Shown here piece by piece: positions 1 through 8,527 of a stretch of 64,000 nucleotides of DNA. The translations under genes and the position numbers were made by a program. How positions within the stretch are numbered: the stretch's first letter is position 1; every line of letters starts with the position of its first letter. The notes below the pieces were generated by a model. The model saw only the letters and a list, made by a program, of their open reading frames with translations. It was not told where the DNA came from and made no database searches. Origin of the DNA: CAZDBA01 sp964503615 (GTDB lineage: Bacteria > Planctomycetota > Planctomycetia > Pirellulales > Pirellulaceae); NCBI GenBank assembly GCA_964503615.1, contig CAZDBA010000002.1, forward strand, positions 1 to 64,000. The letters run 5' to 3'.

Positions 1-428
1 TAGCGAGGAACCGGCTCGTCTTCGTCCTTGCTTAATGTGGGTTGCCATTTCAGAAGTTTGCGCATCTAGAATGCAATTGGGCTAACGGCTTCAGAAATTA
101 AATCACTTATCTTCCTACTCTCCTGCTTCATCAACGTGCAATCCAAAAATTTCAACGCGATGGAACGAGGGCCCAAAGTTCAAAAACAGAACGATGTAGA
201 CCAGCAAGAAACGTGTTAAACATCGTTTTTGAGGTATCAAATTGTTGAACTGTCAAGGAGTTTTGTTTGCCCAATATTGGGTTTCCGGGTAAGTTTCCCG
301 CCGTTCGGATTGCTGACGTAAAAGCGAACCCTTGAATTGCGGATTGCTGTCACCTCCTGACAACCTGCTTCGGTTATAATTAAAATCGAAGCAAACAAAA
401 CGCGACCTTCAGATCAAAGAACTTTCAC
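1..428. other. Left-edge intergenic region
   Basis: No gene is visible here. The first nine bases (tagcgagga) match the end of the dispersed element found complete at 7302-7325, so the window may begin inside a copy. A TATAAT hexamer lies at 375-380, about 48 bases before the first gene, but no good -35 box sits 16-18 bases upstream of it. It is at best a weak promoter candidate for the gene at 429. Confidence 0.4.
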
Positions 429-1889
429 ATGCACAACCTTATCAATCGACGAAATTTCGTACGCACGCTTGGGCTAGGGGCGGCCGTTACTACGCTTTCA
501 CCCCGTGGAAAACTTTGGGCAGCTAACGTCAACGAAGAAATTAACCTTGGGTTCATTAGTTGCGGCGGTCGTGCACGGACTTTGATGGACAGGTTCTCAA
601 AAGTCGAAGGGGTAAACATTGGGGCCCTCTGTGATGTTGATGAATCTAATATCAACATCGCCAAGGGAGTTTTCCCAAAAGCAAAAACATTTACCGATCT
701 GCGAGAGCTGATTGCTGACCCCGAGATCGATGCGGTCGTTATCGGTACCTGCAATCACTGGCACTGCTTGGCTGCAATTTGGGCGATGGAGGCAGGGAAA
801 CACGTGTATGTTGAAAAGCCACTTTCGCATACACAATGGGAAGGTGAACAAACTGTGGCGGCTGCCAGAGTCTACGACAAAATTTGCCAAGTCGGAACTC
901 AGCAGCGCAGTGACCCGATGCAGGCCGAAATCAAAAAGTTCTTGCATGAGGAAAAAGGGCTTGGCGAGATTAAAGCAACGCGTGTCAACCGTTATGGTGT
1001 CCGCCCCTCGATTGGCAAACGGGACACACCTTTGCCCATTCCCAGAACCGTAGACTATGACTTGTGGGTTGGCCCTGCCCAGGACCAGCCGATCATGAGA
1101 AACAAACTGCAATACGATTGGCACTGGGACTGGAACACAGGCTCTGGCGAGATGGGAAATTGGGGTGTCCATGTACTCGACGATGTTCGCAACAACATCT
1201 TTCAGGATTCGGTCACGACACCCAAACGAATTCTTGGCGGCGGTGGGCGTTTGTTGTGGGACGACGCAGCGAACTCGCCCAACGTCCATTTTGTCTACTT
1301 CGACACCGGTTCGATCCCGGTCGTAATTGGACTTTCTAACCTTCCGTCTCAATTAGGAGGTAAGAAGCCCCCCGCTATCAAAGGACCGCGCAGTGGTTAC
1401 ATTGCCTACTGCGAAGGCGGTCGACTCGAAGGCCAGCGAGGTAGAGCGATCGCTCGCGATCGGGCCGGAAACGTTGTTCGTGAATTTAGAGGGAACAGCG
1501 GAGCGGTCAAACATCAGCAGAATTTTATAGACGCCGTGCGAGCCAACGACTCTTCGATATTGAATGCCGATGTACAAGTTGGTCACGACAGTACAGGCTG
1601 GTGCAACTTCGCCAACATCGCTTACAAGTTGGGAACCAAGCTCGATCGGGACGATGCCGCTCAGATCAAACAAAGCACTTGGACCCACCTGCTGAAGGAA
1701 ACGGACGAGCAACTCGGTGGAATCGGGCTATCTCTGGATGACGATGCGATCAAGCTCAGCCCGTTGATGTCTCTCAACGAGGAAGGAAGGTTTATTGGTG
1801 ACAATGCTGAAGCGGCGAATAAATTGCTTAAGCGAGAATACCGCAAAGGGTTTGAAGTTCCCGAGTTTGCAAAAGCCGAAGCAAGTTAG
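429..1889 (+). CDS. Tat-exported Gfo/Idh/MocA family oxidoreductase
   Basis: Predicted NAD(P)-dependent dehydrogenase of 486 residues, probably acting on a sugar or cyclitol outside the cytoplasm. The N-terminus has a twin-arginine signal (NRRNFVRTLG, residues 6-15) followed by a hydrophobic stretch. The mature protein opens with a Rossmann strand (INLGFISCGGRA). The family's catalytic EKP motif is present (HVYVEKPLSH, near residue 130), and the C-terminal half has the length and D/W-rich pattern of planctomycete members. No Shine-Dalgarno site precedes the ATG. The next gene starts 21 bases downstream, but its function gives no clue to the substrate. The family and export route are clear; the substrate is unknown. 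Confidence 0.9.
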   Translation: MHNLINRRNFVRTLGLGAAVTTLSPRGKLWAANVNEEINLGFISCGGRARTLMDRFSKVEGVNIGALCDVDESNINIAKGVFPKAKTFTDLRELIADPEIDAVVIGTCNHWHCLAAIWAMEAGKHVYVEKPLSHTQWEGEQTVAAARVYDKICQVGTQQRSDPMQAEIKKFLHEEKGLGEIKATRVNRYGVRPSIGKRDTPLPIPRTVDYDLWVGPAQDQPIMRNKLQYDWHWDWNTGSGEMGNWGVHVLDDVRNNIFQDSVTTPKRILGGGGRLLWDDAANSPNVHFVYFDTGSIPVVIGLSNLPSQLGGKKPPAIKGPRSGYIAYCEGGRLEGQRGRAIARDRAGNVVREFRGNSGAVKHQQNFIDAVRANDSSILNADVQVGHDSTGWCNFANIAYKLGTKLDRDDAAQIKQSTWTHLLKETDEQLGGIGLSLDDDAIKLSPLMSLNEEGRFIGDNAEAANKLLKREYRKGFEVPEFAKAEAS

Positions 1890-1910
1890 TTTGGCTGGCG
1901 ACTCGTAGAG

Positions 1911-2711
1911 ATGACAAACGACGCTGTTAAACTATTGCTGTCCGGATATTGGGACAAGTCGGGTTGGAAAAAGCCCTCATTTTCTGCAGACGAGATTCGC
2001 GTTCTCGATGAGGCTGGATTGCTTCGGCCAACCGAAACGTTGGATCACGAACAGGCCCTCACATGGGCTTTCCAAGCAAAAGAAAATATCACTCCGACGG
2101 CTGTCGCTGACGCATTTCTGTACAGTCTTAATTCGCGGGATCTGAGATACCGATCGGCTTTGGGCTCTTTCGCTCATGTGTATCACATGCCAGCACACGA
2201 ACACCATCGCGCAGAAGGGTTCCATAGCAATATCTGCTCAGTTTGTGGTTTTGGAGAGTGGCAAGGCAACAATGTCGATTTCGGCGTACTCAACTTTGAA
2301 CGTCACAAGTGGGGTGGCGTTCGGCATAATCAATTGGTCTACATCGCCTACGATCTAGAACTGTTCAAAAAGTTGCCAACCGCTCCCACACCGAAAAAAG
2401 AGGACAGGGAAATTCTTCTTCGAATCCTGGAGGCGGCCGCATCCTCAAAGACCTTGAGTGCATTACAAAAATCTCTCGCGAAGATCGTTAAATCTAACGA
2501 TTCAGAACGATCCACTTTGTGCCAAATTCTGGCGTACGCTGGAATATTGTGCCCTACCGATTGCCCGTCATTTGCAAATGGCTTCGTCAACTGGCATCAA
2601 AGGGGTGACGGCAATCCAAAAGGCGATTCGGAATACCCACTTGGATGGTGGAAAGGTGAATCTTACTGTGAGACAGGAGTAGACTATTGGTTTCCTGACT
2701 TGACCTCATGA
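1911..2711 (+). CDS. Hypothetical protein with CxxC motif
   Basis: I do not recognise this 266-residue protein. It has no signal peptide and no membrane segment, so it is probably cytoplasmic. Residues 92-112 are rich in His and Cys (HMPAHEHH, then C109-x2-C112), which could bind a metal such as zinc. A second pair, C214 and C218, lies in ILCPTDCPSF. The C-terminus is rich in Trp, Tyr and Gly. It begins 21 bases after the oxidoreductase gene on the same strand, so the two could be co-transcribed, but nothing links them functionally. Its length and even codon use argue for a real gene. Confidence 0.6.
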   Translation: MTNDAVKLLLSGYWDKSGWKKPSFSADEIRVLDEAGLLRPTETLDHEQALTWAFQAKENITPTAVADAFLYSLNSRDLRYRSALGSFAHVYHMPAHEHHRAEGFHSNICSVCGFGEWQGNNVDFGVLNFERHKWGGVRHNQLVYIAYDLELFKKLPTAPTPKKEDREILLRILEAAASSKTLSALQKSLAKIVKSNDSERSTLCQILAYAGILCPTDCPSFANGFVNWHQRGDGNPKGDSEYPLGWWKGESYCETGVDYWFPDLTS

Positions 2712-2910
2712 TTAGAAAGCCAAGTCGCCAAATCCAAGCAAGAGCTAGGGAAAGAAAACGATAAAGCAAGGAAAACTAACACAATCGTTAAAATCTAAAG
2801 CCATTAAGTTGGGTTTCAAATTAGCCGGAACATTTAAGCAAGCAAGTACTTATGCCGATTCAATCCTTAGGCTCAGGTTTTCTTCTGTTGATCAATTTTG
2901 TTCGGATGAA

Positions 2911-3786
2911 ATGAGTACCTTTCTCAAATCAATTCTAATTGGTACTGGCGCGTTGATTGCGACCATGCTCTTGATTTTGATTGGAGTCCCACTCTGTGGA
3001 GACACCTTTCAAACCTCAATGTTTGTCAACGGTGTGATTGGTTGCTATGCCATTGGAAGCTCCGTTTCTTACTATTGCATGAAGCAAACCGAAAAATACA
3101 AAGCGGCTCTGCTGCGAGAAGAAAAATTGCATCACGAGCTTCAACACACCTATGCTCAACTGCAAATGCGAGCAAGGCTAGATATGATGACCGGCCTGCT
3201 CAATCGTGAGACGTTCTTGAAAGAGATGGAAGAAAGAAAAAGCCAGCAACCTGGACAAATTTCTTCAGTACTCCTTTTGGATGTCGATTGCTTTAAGCGC
3301 ATCAATGACACATGGGGACATCACGCTGGCGACGATGCCTTAGTCCAAATTGGAGGTGCAATACTCTCCATCGTTGGCCCGAAGGTCCTAGCCGGACGAA
3401 TCGGTGGAGAGGAGTTTGCCGTTTTCCTGCCATGTGATGATGAATCGGAAGCGATTGTTCTGGGCGAAGCAATTCGGATTGCCGTTCAGCAGATATCTTT
3501 CTTTCCGGAACCCAATCACAAAGAAGGACTAACGCTCAGCTTTGGTATCGCCTGTGCGAGCAACGCAGTGAAAACAGCCGCTCTACTGAAACGAGCTGAC
3601 GCCTTGCTGTATCAGGCCAAAGCAGAAGGGCGCAATCGCATTTGCATCAACCAAACGCCCTTGCTTCCTACTAGCGAGTCGGTGGTCGATAAAGACGGAC
3701 TTCCAAAAGCTCCAAGTGGGCCAGCCCTCAATAAATTGCCGTCAATCCAGGCGCCGGTGACTTCGAGTCAAACGACCACGACTTAA
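2911..3786 (+). CDS. Membrane-anchored diguanylate cyclase (GGDEF)
   Basis: Predicted to make cyclic di-GMP from GTP at the inner membrane. From the ATG at 2911 the protein has 291 residues: two membrane helices (about residues 7-27 and 36-56), a short helical linker, a GGDEF domain and a Ser/Thr/Pro-rich tail of about 40 residues. The active-site loop reads RIGGEEF, an active variant. The upstream DVDCFKRINDTWGHHAGD matches the family's substrate-binding region. There is no RxxD inhibitory site before GGEEF, so product inhibition at that site is unlikely. The frame stays open back to a TTG at 2809, but the ATG gives a sensible membrane start. It ends in front of a strong hairpin at 3878-3906. 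Confidence 0.85.
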   Translation: MSTFLKSILIGTGALIATMLLILIGVPLCGDTFQTSMFVNGVIGCYAIGSSVSYYCMKQTEKYKAALLREEKLHHELQHTYAQLQMRARLDMMTGLLNRETFLKEMEERKSQQPGQISSVLLLDVDCFKRINDTWGHHAGDDALVQIGGAILSIVGPKVLAGRIGGEEFAVFLPCDDESEAIVLGEAIRIAVQQISFFPEPNHKEGLTLSFGIACASNAVKTAALLKRADALLYQAKAEGRNRICINQTPLLPTSESVVDKDGLPKAPSGPALNKLPSIQAPVTSSQTTTT

Positions 3787-3871
3787 CGAAACCCAGCTGG
3801 CTTAAGGCCGCTTTCGTCGCTAATCGGCATTAATCTATTTTTACCAAGCTCTCTCGGTTGCTGAGGGACCC

Positions 3872-3906
3872 AAGAAAAAAGGGGCTGGCTCTTAACCATC
3901 CCCTTT
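3872..3906. terminator. Bidirectional intrinsic terminator
   Basis: A hairpin pairs AAAGGGG (3878-3884) with CCCCTTT (3900-3906), extended inside by TGG/CCA across a single mismatch. Read on the minus strand it is followed by six T residues (3877-3872), so it should end the sigma/vWA transcript. On the plus strand it is followed by CGTTTTC and may also stop the GGDEF gene. Confidence 0.7.
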
Positions 3907-3946
3907 CGTTTTCTAACTTAGATCAGTGTGCTGGGCTTACCAAGTC

Positions 3947-6451
3947 TCAGCGTGCTGGGTTCGCCAAGCGAACCAGATCTACAAACTCCTTACGGTAACC
4001 GGCAAGATCGGCACCGGTCGCGGCGGCGGCAGTTTCCTGAACCCACTCAAACGTTGTGCTGCCACGGTGCTCTGAATTACGAAGCAACATTCCAAACGAC
4101 GCAACACTGGCGGCAAAACGGAAATCCTGAGAAGCGCCTGAAAAACTGTTATCTTCGTCTTTCAGAACATACTCAATTCGCTCGCTGGTATCCGAGTCCG
4201 GTTTTTTGAACCGCAATGCCAACGTTAACAATTCGTCAACGTACTCACCATCCTGCTCTACTTCTGAATTCTCATTCTTATCGGCAGGTTGTTCAGACCG
4301 TGGTTGATACTTCAGCTCAATCTGATTCGCCGCATTGGCCGTTGGTGCTTCGTTCACGACCAATTCATAAAGTGCAGTCACAGCATGACCAGCACCAATC
4401 TCGCCGGCGTCTTTTGTATCGTCGCTAAAATCTTCACGAGCCAAAATTCGATTCTCGTACCCGATCAAACGATACCCTTTGACTTCGTTTGGATTGAACT
4501 CGATCTGAATTTTGACATCCTTTGCAATTGTGATCAGCGAGCCCGAAATGCCTTCGACCAAGACCTTATGAGCCTCACGCACTCCGTCAATGTAAGCGTA
4601 CATGCCATTGCCATTGTCAGCCAGCGCTTCCAATTTCGAGTCCTTTAGGTTCCCTGTACCGAACCCAAGCACAGTCAGAAAAACTCCCTCAGAAGCTTTC
4701 TCTGTGATCAGTTCTACCAGGGCTTCATCGCCTGTTACGCCTACGTTCAAATCGCCGTCGGTAGCTAGAAAGACTCTATTAGTTCCCTCTTCAATAAAAT
4801 TCTTCTGAGCCAATTCGTACGCTAATTGGATACCCGCACTACCATTCGTCGAACCGCTCGCATTCAATTGGTCGATCGCCGCCAGAATCGTTCGCTTTTG
4901 GTTACCTGCGGTCGGATTGAGAACCACTCCCGCATTTCCAGCGTAGGTCACGATCGACACCCGGTCGTTTGCGGTCAACTGCTCCACCATCATTCGAAGA
5001 CCAGCTTTAAGCAACGGCAGCTTGGCCGAATCTTGCATGGAACCGGATACATCCAGAAGAAAAACAATATTGGATGCTGGCCGCTCTTCCTGATTGATCT
5101 CCTTGCCTTTCAGGCCCACACGCAAAAGCTTGTTTTGCGGATTCCAGGGGCAGGCGGCAAGTTCCATGTTGACCGAAAACGGTCGATCGCCTTCTGGTTG
5201 TTCGTACTCGTATTGGAAATAGTTAACCATCTCCTCGATACGCACAGCATTCGGCGGAACGTGTTGCCCGCTGGTAATAAAGCGACGAATATTGGCATAT
5301 GAAGCAGTATCAACATCAATTGAAAATGTCGATATACGATTTTCGCCGGTTGTATTTCGAAACTGATTTTCAACGATCGAAGCGTAGTCCTCCGAGTTTT
5401 CAAACCTACGGTCCCATTCTCCATTCGGTTCTGGCAGTCCATTGGCCAAGCCGAAGTCTGAAACCCACCCAAAATTACCGCCGAAGCCTCCTCCAGCGCC
5501 ACCGCCGAAGCCGGCTCCATCGCCTGAACCGTTTTCATATAATCGTGGGATATCGACGCGTCCATTGGCGTTTATTGTCGCCAAGTTCAACCCTGATGTA
5601 TTCAGATTCTGCGACATCAACCCACGAGCTTGGGATATAGACTTTTCCAGGTCACCTACACTTTTTTTCAAAGCATCTATTTCAAGTCTATCCCCTTTAA
5701 GGATTTCGAGTTCTTCGTCTTCAACAAGCGAAAGATCCAATCGCCCGACAATGTCAACTCCACCGCGTAAATCAACGTCAGATGGGTCAACTGCCGAGAG
5801 CGAACCCGTTGGATTTATCTCTATAATTTTGTCTCGAGTAGTCATTATAAGGCTCTCGACGTGAGCACGTTCACGGAGAAGTTCATCTATTTGCTGGCGA
5901 GTTTTAGCGTCTACTGTTTGCACCGATTGGTCCTGAGCCGATGAGTTCAGAGCTAGATGTTCTGACTTAAGTTCTTCTAAAATATCTTTTAACTCTTCTG
6001 TTTGTTTGTCATAAAATAATCTAATTAATGGTTGCTGACGTGCGACTTGTTCGGAATCGAGTTTTCGTTGTAACTCATCCCTAGATTGCTGTGCTTCTTT
6101 GAGTCTTCGTTGGCTAGATTGCTGAGCTTCTTTCTGGCCCACGTGTTGACCGTCTGTCCGAATCAGAAATCCCAACGTAACAAGCAAGGCTAACGATGCG
6201 GCGACCGCAAATAACGATCGCCATGGAGTCTTTTCTCTTGATTCAGCTAAAGTAGTTTTGCCGGTGTCAGAAGAACCGGCCGCAACCTCGATCAGGTCTC
6301 TCAAAGTTCGGTTACTTTCAGGCAAATCCAGGAAAGCGGAATTTCGAATCGCTCGGCCCAGCCGCTGATCCTCAGAACGGCTTGGGTCGTTTTCCATTTC
6401 GCGAACCGTCAAATCGGCTGCGTTCTGTTTTTCTTTGTTATCGTCCATCAT
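3947..6451 (-). CDS. Membrane von Willebrand factor A protein (YfbK-like)
   Basis: This 834-residue protein has about 78 cytoplasmic N-terminal residues, one membrane helix (about 79-97), a coiled-coil stretch (105-270), a Gly-rich linker (308-328), the conserved N-terminal vWF block ending in NYFQYEYEQP (near 411-419), a vWA domain and a DUF3520-type C-terminus. The metal-binding MIDAS is intact (DVSGSM at 467-472), with T and D partners in FLATDGDLN. The start ATG overlaps the sigma factor stop by one base (TAATG), which implies translational coupling. The topology resembles an anti-sigma factor, but no zinc anti-sigma motif is seen. The 3' end carries an imperfect 24-base direct repeat (3925-3944 versus 3949-3968). 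Confidence 0.88.
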   Translation of the reverse strand: MMDDNKEKQNAADLTVREMENDPSRSEDQRLGRAIRNSAFLDLPESNRTLRDLIEVAAGSSDTGKTTLAESREKTPWRSLFAVAASLALLVTLGFLIRTDGQHVGQKEAQQSSQRRLKEAQQSRDELQRKLDSEQVARQQPLIRLFYDKQTEELKDILEELKSEHLALNSSAQDQSVQTVDAKTRQQIDELLRERAHVESLIMTTRDKIIEINPTGSLSAVDPSDVDLRGGVDIVGRLDLSLVEDEELEILKGDRLEIDALKKSVGDLEKSISQARGLMSQNLNTSGLNLATINANGRVDIPRLYENGSGDGAGFGGGAGGGFGGNFGWVSDFGLANGLPEPNGEWDRRFENSEDYASIVENQFRNTTGENRISTFSIDVDTASYANIRRFITSGQHVPPNAVRIEEMVNYFQYEYEQPEGDRPFSVNMELAACPWNPQNKLLRVGLKGKEINQEERPASNIVFLLDVSGSMQDSAKLPLLKAGLRMMVEQLTANDRVSIVTYAGNAGVVLNPTAGNQKRTILAAIDQLNASGSTNGSAGIQLAYELAQKNFIEEGTNRVFLATDGDLNVGVTGDEALVELITEKASEGVFLTVLGFGTGNLKDSKLEALADNGNGMYAYIDGVREAHKVLVEGISGSLITIAKDVKIQIEFNPNEVKGYRLIGYENRILAREDFSDDTKDAGEIGAGHAVTALYELVVNEAPTANAANQIELKYQPRSEQPADKNENSEVEQDGEYVDELLTLALRFKKPDSDTSERIEYVLKDEDNSFSGASQDFRFAASVASFGMLLRNSEHRGSTTFEWVQETAAAATGADLAGYRKEFVDLVRLANPAR

Positions 6452-7095
6452 TACACCTTTGTTTGTTGGCTTTTGTTTGGAGAATCGAATGCGGCAATCG
6501 AATTGCTTGCAGACCCTGCCGATTCTCCCCCAGTCGATTGGCAGGTCGCGCGTTCCAGCCAGTGTTTGACCTCGGGATGACTTTTAAGACTTTTAATGGC
6601 TCGATGAAGCCCAACACGAACGGTACCTGGCGGTTTGTCCAATACCGTCGCAATCTCTTTGTGACTCAGGCCGTGGGACCAAAGCTCGATTACCTCTCGC
6701 TCGTTTCCCGTCAGCTGACCGATCAGTTTTCGCAGCCGGATGAGGATCTCGCCTTCTTCTGCTAACTGAGCAGGCCCCGCTCTCTGATCGACAATCGAGT
6801 CGTCGGGCGGCCAAGGCTCCGTCTGAGATCGGGCTTTGCTGGACCGCATAGAATCGATGATCCGATTTCGGCAGACTCGATAAAGCCACGGACCGACTTT
6901 ACCCTTTATCTTTTTTGGATCCTGTTGCACCAGCTTCAGAAAAGTATGCTGAACTGCATCACGAGCTCCCTCAACAGAATCGGTCGATGTGGTACCCAGC
7001 ATACGCATCGCATACCGCGTCAAAGGTCGCTCGAATTCATCCAACGCTTTCAATACAAATTGTTTAGCAGTTGCCACTGTTTGGTCTGTTTTCAT
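6451..7095 (-). CDS. ECF-type RNA polymerase sigma factor
   Basis: Sigma-70 family regulator of 214 residues. Region 2 covers about residues 18-85, with the core-binding and -10-recognition segment ARDAVQHTFLKLV and WLYRVCRNRIIDSMR. Region 4 covers about 135-185, with the helix-turn-helix LSHKEIATVLDKPPGTVRVGLHRAI. There is no region 3, as expected for an ECF sigma. The C-terminal 30 residues are a Ser/Gly-rich tail. It is the first gene of a two-gene unit with the membrane vWA protein, whose start overlaps its stop codon. By position the vWA protein is the candidate regulator or output of this sigma factor. Confidence 0.9.
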   Translation of the reverse strand: MKTDQTVATAKQFVLKALDEFERPLTRYAMRMLGTTSTDSVEGARDAVQHTFLKLVQQDPKKIKGKVGPWLYRVCRNRIIDSMRSSKARSQTEPWPPDDSIVDQRAGPAQLAEEGEILIRLRKLIGQLTGNEREVIELWSHGLSHKEIATVLDKPPGTVRVGLHRAIKSLKSHPEVKHWLERATCQSTGGESAGSASNSIAAFDSPNKSQQTKV

Positions 7096-7483
7096 AAACG
7101 CATCCTACACGGCGAGTTGGCTCCGTTCGCCCCTTCTGACCTTTAACACGGTTGATACCCGAATGTGTTACATCGTTTTTGAAATTCCCCAGCGTTTTAG
7201 GGAAAACGCTACCAATCGAACGACTTCTTGGCAGAACGTCCACGAGTGGTTGCTCCGTGGGCTAAGAATCTTGTAGCTACCCGCGCAAGCGTTGTGTTTA
7301 TGGAAACCCGACGCGTTAGCGAGGAGCGGTAGCGCGTTGGTCAAGCTGCGCCTGACACGCCCCTGCGTAAACGATTGCCGGAGCGATATTTCCTTAGGCA
7401 CAGCGCGGACGAGAAGGCAAGGTGCATGTCCTCGCTAACGCGTCGGGTTTCCAGGTGCGCTTGCGGTCGCTCGTGGACAATGT
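7096..7483. other. Intergenic region with dispersed repeat
   Basis: This 388-base stretch has no convincing gene. Its main content is the long inverted repeat at 7302-7452, described separately. The part next to 7095 should hold the sigma factor promoter, but I could not identify clear boxes. Confidence 0.5.
7302..7452. repeat. Perfect 24-base inverted repeat, REP-like element
   Basis: The left arm (7302-7325) contains CCCGACGCGTTAGCGAGG. The right arm (7429-7452) is its exact reverse complement over 24 bases, and 103 bases lie between them. Just outside the arms both sides carry related GCAAGCG-type sequence (7286-7292 on the left, reverse complement near 7458-7464), so the repeated unit is longer than the perfect arms. 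Single diverged copies occur at 23921-23946 and 25510-25533, and a possible partial copy at 1-9. This is a dispersed intergenic element, possibly REP/MITE-like. No transposase is present. Confidence 0.75.
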
Positions 7484-8122
7484 TTAGGATGTTGGACTTG
7501 AGTAGCTTTGTGCAGCCGAATTTTCGTACTCGTCGTACAAGTCAAAAAACGCTTCTCGAAAGTTCCCGTTGGCAGCTTCGAATGCGGTCTCGATTTTTTG
7601 AGGCCAGTCGCTTTCGGTCGCGGTTCGACCTAACAACTGTCGGCACAGCGACTGGAAACAATCGAAAGACGGTTTCAGCTCACTCAGTTTTTCGACTCCC
7701 CAAATTGGACGGTGAGTCGTCAGTATCACTCTCCAAAAATTTTTGCGAAAATGACGCAACATGGAACTTCGTTGAAATCTATTCACCGATTCGATCCCAT
7801 CAACGACCAACAGCTCGGGTCGATTTTTACTTGAAGGGCAGGGGAGATACCGATCAAAACGTACCCTGTCCGATCTCGAGCGGGCTCGAATCGTCAACCA
7901 ACACGTCGCTACTGCTTGATCGGCTAGAATCTCGGCGATGGCAACGGTCAACGATGTCTTGCCGCAACCATGGGGTCCCACGATTTGAAACGCTCTGGAA
8001 CTGCGGCTCGCCAGCTCTTCCTGCTCCAAAATTCGGCACAGCCGCTGGGGATCTGTCTGATCACATAGGTAGGACAGCGCGCCGGGCTGGGTATATCGAG
8101 TCGAAAAAGGATTGGCGACCAC
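7484..8122 (-). CDS. P-loop ATPase of a three-gene operon
   Basis: Predicted nucleotide-binding protein of 212 residues when started at the GTG at 8122. It has a Walker A motif (GPHGCGKTS, about residues 49-57) and a probable Walker B (LLVVDGIES, about 105-112), and no membrane helix. The GTG is chosen because AAGGAG lies about nine bases upstream and overlaps the stop codon of the preceding gene. An ATG at 8185 would extend the protein by 21 residues and overlap that gene by 56 bases. It resembles AAA/ExeA-like ATPases in general layout, but I cannot name a family. It is the last gene of a minus-strand operon with two arrestin-like proteins. Confidence 0.7.
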   Translation of the reverse strand: MVANPFSTRYTQPGALSYLCDQTDPQRLCRILEQEELASRSSRAFQIVGPHGCGKTSLTVAIAEILADQAVATCWLTIRARSRSDRVRFDRYLPCPSSKNRPELLVVDGIESVNRFQRSSMLRHFRKNFWRVILTTHRPIWGVEKLSELKPSFDCFQSLCRQLLGRTATESDWPQKIETAFEAANGNFREAFFDLYDEYENSAAQSYSSPTS

Positions 8123-8129
8123 CGCGTCT

Positions 8130-8516
8130 TTACTCCTTAGCTTCAACAATCTGATTGGTGTCACCCAAACGAAATTCGCCATCAAAGCTCAATTGTTTGC
8201 CACCGTCCATAAAGACTCGAATCCTTACGCACCATTCAATTTTTACAATCAAACCTTCGTACGAAAGCGGCGTGTTGGGCAACCGCACTGTCAATTTCTG
8301 AGCCGTGTTATGCGCCAGATCTGCCAAATCTTCTTTTTGGCGACGCTCAAAAAACTGGACCCCGATATCCTCTTGCCCCTTGCCGCAGGTCAACCAAATC
8401 ACGGATGTTTCCACTGCGTTGAGCTTCACATCGTTGTCCAGATCCAAAGTGTAATTGCATAGCAGTAGATCGCCAGGTTGATACCTTGCTTGAACACCCT
8501 TAATCGCGCACCGCAC
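8130..8516 (-). CDS. Small arrestin-like beta-sandwich protein
   Basis: About 128 residues from a GTG at 8516, 11 bases after the upstream stop; a start at 8633 is also open but overlaps the upstream gene by more than 100 bases. The pattern (QPGDLLLCNYTL, then a LTCGKG turn, a charged FFERRQKED stretch, LTVRLPNTPLSYEG and VKIEWCVRIRV) closely parallels the C-terminal domain of the upstream protein. The two therefore look like tandem relatives. The alternating strands and PGD opening suggest an arrestin-like fold; this is inference from pattern. No signal or membrane segment is present. The ATPase gene follows after seven bases. Confidence 0.6.
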   Translation of the reverse strand: MRCAIKGVQARYQPGDLLLCNYTLDLDNDVKLNAVETSVIWLTCGKGQEDIGVQFFERRQKEDLADLAHNTAQKLTVRLPNTPLSYEGLIVKIEWCVRIRVFMDGGKQLSFDGEFRLGDTNQIVEAKE

Positions 8517-8527
8517 TGCGGGACGGG

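Noticed and set aside
425..754. Reading frame opposite the Gfo/Idh/MocA gene
   Set aside because: It lies wholly within a well-supported gene on the other strand and shows no family pattern.
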